The translations under genes and the position numbers were made by a program. DNA of 5,725 nt from Peptoniphilaceae bacterium (lineage in GTDB: Bacteria; Bacillota; Clostridia; Tissierellales; Peptoniphilaceae). The stretch spans positions 1-5,725 of the forward strand of contig JASBZD010000080.1 of NCBI GenBank assembly GCA_029983595.1. Direction: 5' to 3'. Under the pieces are notes generated by a model. The model had not been told where the DNA came from and did no database searches. It saw nothing but the letters and a program-made list of their open reading frames with translations. Below, one piece after another: positions 5,699 to 5,725 of the stretch; positions within the stretch are counted from its first letter, which is position 1; each line of letters opens with the position of its first letter.

Positions 5699-5725
5699 TT
5701 ATTTTTGACATTCTGGACAAATTCC
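5699..5725 (-). CDS. C-terminal end of an upstream gene, possibly a Fur-family regulator (partial)
   Basis: The frame from the window edge reads GICPECQK and then TAA (5701-5699). Fur, PerR and Zur proteins often end in a YGICPECQ-like tail, where this CxxC is the second half of a structural zinc site. Eight residues cannot prove the family; other zinc-ribbon proteins can end in a similar way. The gene lies 41 nt upstream of cobD on the same strand and could be a metal-responsive neighbour or regulator of the operon. The rest is outside the window. Confidence 0.45.
   Translation of the reverse strand, partial: GICPECQK

Noticed and set aside
5658..5725. Cobalamin riboswitch before cobD
   Set aside because: Only 41 nt lie between the upstream stop codon and cobD, and no B12-box-like element is visible. 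Such riboswitches need roughly 150-200 nt.

Overview
This AT-rich window (about one third G+C by eye) reads entirely on the minus strand. It holds a compact late-cobalamin (vitamin B12) operon followed by one membrane transporter gene. The low G+C, strong AGGAGG-type ribosome sites and protein style suggest an anaerobic low-G+C Firmicute (Clostridia/Tissierellia-like). That placement is an inference from style, and no marker gene is present to settle it.

Layout in the direction of transcription (right to left). At the right edge, 5725-5699 encodes only the last eight residues of an upstream protein, ending in a CxxC (CPEC). This resembles the tail of Fur/PerR/Zur-type regulators. A 41-nt gap with a candidate promoter follows. 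Then come cobD (5657-4611), a small eight-cysteine protein of unknown function (4608-4333), cobT (4340-3264), cobU (3267-2731), cobS (2734-1991) and cobC (2000-1425). The junctions are a 2-nt gap and then overlaps of 8, 4, 4 and 10 nt, so these six genes are almost certainly one translationally coupled transcript. After a 109-nt gap with its own extended -10 promoter and strong ribosome site comes a dicarboxylate/amino acid:cation symporter (DAACS) gene (1315-101). A rho-independent terminator at 90-61 closes the unit.

How the genes work together: CobD makes (R)-1-amino-2-propanol O-2-phosphate from L-threonine phosphate, the linker of the nucleotide loop. CobU phosphorylates and guanylylates adenosylcobinamide. 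CobT activates the lower-ligand base to the alpha-ribotide. CobS joins the two halves, and CobC removes the 5'-phosphate. The corrin-ring genes, CbiB and a threonine kinase are not in the window. The transporter has lost the arginine that reads acidic side chains in this family and has a strongly altered NMDGT motif. It may therefore carry a neutral amino acid, possibly threonine or serine.

The cobalamin enzymes are ordinary and look intact. The less ordinary points are the Cys-rich protein inside the operon, the apparent absence of a leader and ribosome site for cobD, and the unusual transporter next to the operon.
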